This document shows, one piece after another, positions 17,101 through 18,731 of a stretch of DNA of 18,731 nucleotides. The notes under the pieces are model-generated. The model had not been told where the DNA came from and ran no database searches. It saw nothing but the letters and a program-made list of their open reading frames with translations. Numbering within the stretch: the first letter of the stretch is position 1; the number at the start of each line of letters is the position of its first letter. The translations under genes and the position numbers were made by a program. The DNA is from Thoreauomyces humboldtii (lineage: Eukaryota; Chytridiomycota; Chytridiomycetes; Spizellomycetales; Powellomycetaceae), in assembly GCA_027596035.1 (NCBI GenBank), contig JADGJA010000437.1, forward strand, positions 1-18,731. Direction: 5' to 3'.

Positions 17101-18677
17101 GACCGCTTGGTCGTCATCGTTAAACTCGTTTCCGAACTTGTCAACCGTTTCGCCGTCCTGGTTAATAAGATATCCGTCGACACAGCCAGAGTCGCGCTTC
17201 CCGAGGTGAACCCAAGGCGAACTGCCAAACAGACGAGCGAAGATCGATCGCCTTGACTTCTTGCCGCAGGCATCCGCAGAGGTCTGCGCTGCTGTCTTTT
17301 GCCTCTTCACGGTTGGTGAGTTCAGAGCAGGCGGCGAACCGTTGAACATGTCGACCGTTCTTGCCAGGTCCTTTCCCATCGGTTTGGAAGCGAATTCGGT
17401 GGCAGCCCCGGTGGCCCTCACAAAGAGATTCCTGCTCTCCGTCGTGCGACTGGAATCGTAAATGTCTCGGATGTTGGTCTCGACTAGCGTTCGCAGTTTG
17501 CCGCAAAAGGGACCTGTCGACGGGTCGGCCGCCAAGGCCGGATCCGTTTCGGCAGCAGCGGCGACAGCCTCGAAGACGGATGCCATGTTGTTCATGGAAT
17601 TGGTAATCTTGTTCTTGTGTTGGTCCAGATACTTGACGATTCCCGCCAAGCCTGGGCCGCCGCAGTTGTCCGCTTTTTGGCCCGCGACCAGCGTCTTCTT
17701 GATTGTGTTCATCGGGTTGTTGATAAGCTCTGTATTGCCGATTCCGTTCAGTGCGTCGCCCAACAGCCTTTCGAAGGAACCCTGTCGAGTTTCAGTCGTC
17801 GTGACTCCGTCTTTGGTAACTTGGAACTGGAGGTTGGCTCCTCCCGCCATCATCGCTTTGAAGGCGGGGTAGGTGGTGGTTCGTCCGCTTCTGTAGAGGC
17901 GTACCCGCCACTCGCGGATAGTCCTCACGAGGTCCGAGATGCTTTGCCCTTCGACGAGATGCTCGACGTCGACCTCTCCGGTGTTCTTTCCTGCTTGAAT
18001 CGTCGAGTATTTCCACGTCACCCAAGTGCCGCTTATCACGGGACCCGGAATCTGCGAAGCTCAGCGTCAGTTGGAAAAAGAACAATGAATGGCAAGGAGG
18101 GTGTACGAGGGGAATTCAGTTTTCTCACCTTGTAGTCGGGCTGCGACATCAACTCGTTCTTTCCGACGATCTTGTAACTTTGACCGTCCCAGTTTTTCAG
18201 ATAAAGTTTCATAGCCGCCGCGGGGCCGTATATAGGCCGGAGGAACTCAGTCGATTCGGCTTCATAGTCTCCGATGCTCTCAGGAAGGGTGGAGCCGGGG
18301 TTGGGATTGTAGTCGCCATCGGAATTGTTCTCGGGTTCGGAATCTGTCTCAGACTGGGTTTCGCCAGAGGACGACCCATCGATGTCCAGGAGGGTGTCCA
18401 CCTCCTCGTCGTCGTCGTCGTTGTCGTCACTTGCGGAATCGACACGCGGGAGCAAGCCGCGTTGGGAGAGCAAGGGCGGGACGGGCGATCCGAGAGGGTG
18501 GATCGGCGCGGCCAAGGCTGCAGAGGTGACGCTGTCAACGTGGACCGGGAGGGCATTGGCTCGGTGGTCAGGAAGAAAGATGGCGACGAGACAGAGAGTT
18601 ACGAAAATAAACAACGACTTGCTGGTCCGAGGAGCCAGATGTCCCTTGCCGTTGCGTGAGACCTTCCGATGCGCCAT
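14107..18677 (-). CDS. Large secreted modular protein with internal repeats, three exons
   Basis: Exons 18677-18129, 18051-17041 and 16968-14107 give 1473 residues. Both introns (77 and 72 nt) start GTGAGA and join in phase 0. The N-terminus has a basic region then a hydrophobic core (SLFIFVTLCLVAIFL, 21-35), a likely signal peptide cleaved near residue 42. An acidic linker follows (84-94, from a GTC microsatellite). Residues about 145-430 are an unidentified globular part with few Cys. Residues 478-547 form five tandem 14-residue repeats of the type LVDENNSAVDAWGN, recalling fungal DUF3659-like repeats. From about 600 to 1355 a larger degenerate module recurs: ILP-x-G, then DPS/DP, GA, then DAW or similar, ending in a basic helix such as KIRALLRGIKALRKA (847-861). 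The tail is basic and Ser/Thr-rich. No catalytic motif, GPI signal or membrane segment after the signal peptide was seen. Cell-wall, matrix or effector-like roles are possible guesses. Confidence 0.78.
16888..17169 (-). repeat. Five tandem 14-residue coding repeats, interrupted by an intron
   Basis: In the secreted protein, residues 478-547 divide exactly into five units: LINQDGETVDKFGN, EFNDDDQAVNEDSD, LVDENNSAVDAWGN, KLDDNGDPRNDAGQ and LVDSEGYVASDQTP. Shared positions are an early Asp/Asn pair, Gly or Asp at 6, Val at 9, Asp/Asn at 10 and Gly at 13. The fourth unit is split after its first residue by the 72-nt intron; the register holds only after splicing. Confidence 0.65.
16969..17040 (-). 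other. In-frame, stop-free 72-nt intron
   Basis: On the minus strand it begins GTGAGATCC and ends CTTACATCTCAG. The 24 codons it would add contain no stop, so the open frame alone does not reveal it. Splicing restores the 14-residue repeat period of the protein, and the donor matches that of the first intron (GTGAGA). Confidence 0.75.
18052..18128 (-). other. Intron 1 of the secreted-protein gene
   Basis: Starts GTGAGAAAAC, has a CTGACGCTGA branch-like sequence and ends CTTCGCAG, 77 nt. It joins residue Lys183 to Ile184 in phase 0, linking the signal-peptide exon to the long open frame; without it the first exon would run into a stop near 18036. Confidence 0.85.
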
Positions 18678-18731
18678 GCTCGATCGGGTCTGGATTCAAG
18701 GTGTGGGTGAGGATGGGATGGCGGGGGGGGG
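18678..18731 (-). promoter_or_regulatory. Upstream region of the secreted-protein gene (partial)
   Basis: Read on the minus strand this is C-rich, starting with a run of ten C and leading to the ATG at 18677. It is probably 5' leader or promoter, cut by the window end. No TATA box is visible. Confidence 0.3.

Noticed and set aside
14107..18039. Treating the long minus-strand frame as a stand-alone 1310-residue gene
   Set aside because: Its apparent start is a GTG just after a clear 3' splice site; the signal-peptide exon upstream joins it in phase.
18400..18430. GTC trinucleotide run
   Set aside because: Explained as Asp codons of the acidic linker in the secreted protein.
18721..18731. Terminal poly-G as a telomere or scaffold-end signal
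   Set aside because: No telomeric repeat unit; it is just a short homopolymer at the window edge.

Overview
The window looks like a fungal nuclear genome, most likely a basidiomycete. Genes are split by short GT-AG introns of 50-162 nt, often with a CTGAC-type branch sequence. Coding regions are GC-rich (about 55-60% in lines I sampled). There are relics of DIRS-type and Ty3/gypsy-type retroelements, an Agaricomycete/Pucciniomycotina style that I use only as a weak guide. Pucciniomycotina is possible, but this is inference. No bacterial operon structure, tRNA, rRNA or CRISPR array was seen.

Layout, left to right. (1) 69-2277, minus strand: a seven-exon RhoGEF gene (DH then PH domain); every exon junction keeps frame and gives 529 residues. 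(2) 2864-4876, plus strand: a decayed DIRS-like retroelement with a Gag-like ORF1, reverse transcriptase and the start of RNase H. It is broken by frameshifts and cut at its 3' side by a 271-bp TA-flanked inverted-repeat element (4877-5147). (3) 5429-6106, minus: a 225-residue U-box/RING-like, TRAF-zinc-finger-like, coiled-coil protein. (4) 6109-6848, plus: an unidentified broken gene with one clean intron. (5) 6929-8056, minus: Gag C-terminus and aspartic protease remnants of a Ty3-like element. They abut a long, AT-richer unidentified plus-strand ORF (to 9624) that appears to have lost its true 5' end. (6) 10120-11241, plus: an aldo-keto reductase (aryl-alcohol dehydrogenase type) pseudogene. 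(7) 11511-13469, plus: a three-exon F-box protein. (8) 14107-18677, minus: a three-exon gene for a large secreted protein (1473 residues) with an acidic region, five 14-residue repeats and several degenerate copies of a larger module.

The apparently intact host genes (RhoGEF, U-box/RING-like, F-box, secreted repeat protein) have unrelated roles: signalling, ubiquitin ligation and secretion. I see no pathway linking them. The middle 7.5 kb (2.8-10 kb) is an accessory zone of nested or adjoining element fragments and decayed genes. The two most novel objects are the secreted modular protein and the unidentified ORF ending at 9624.
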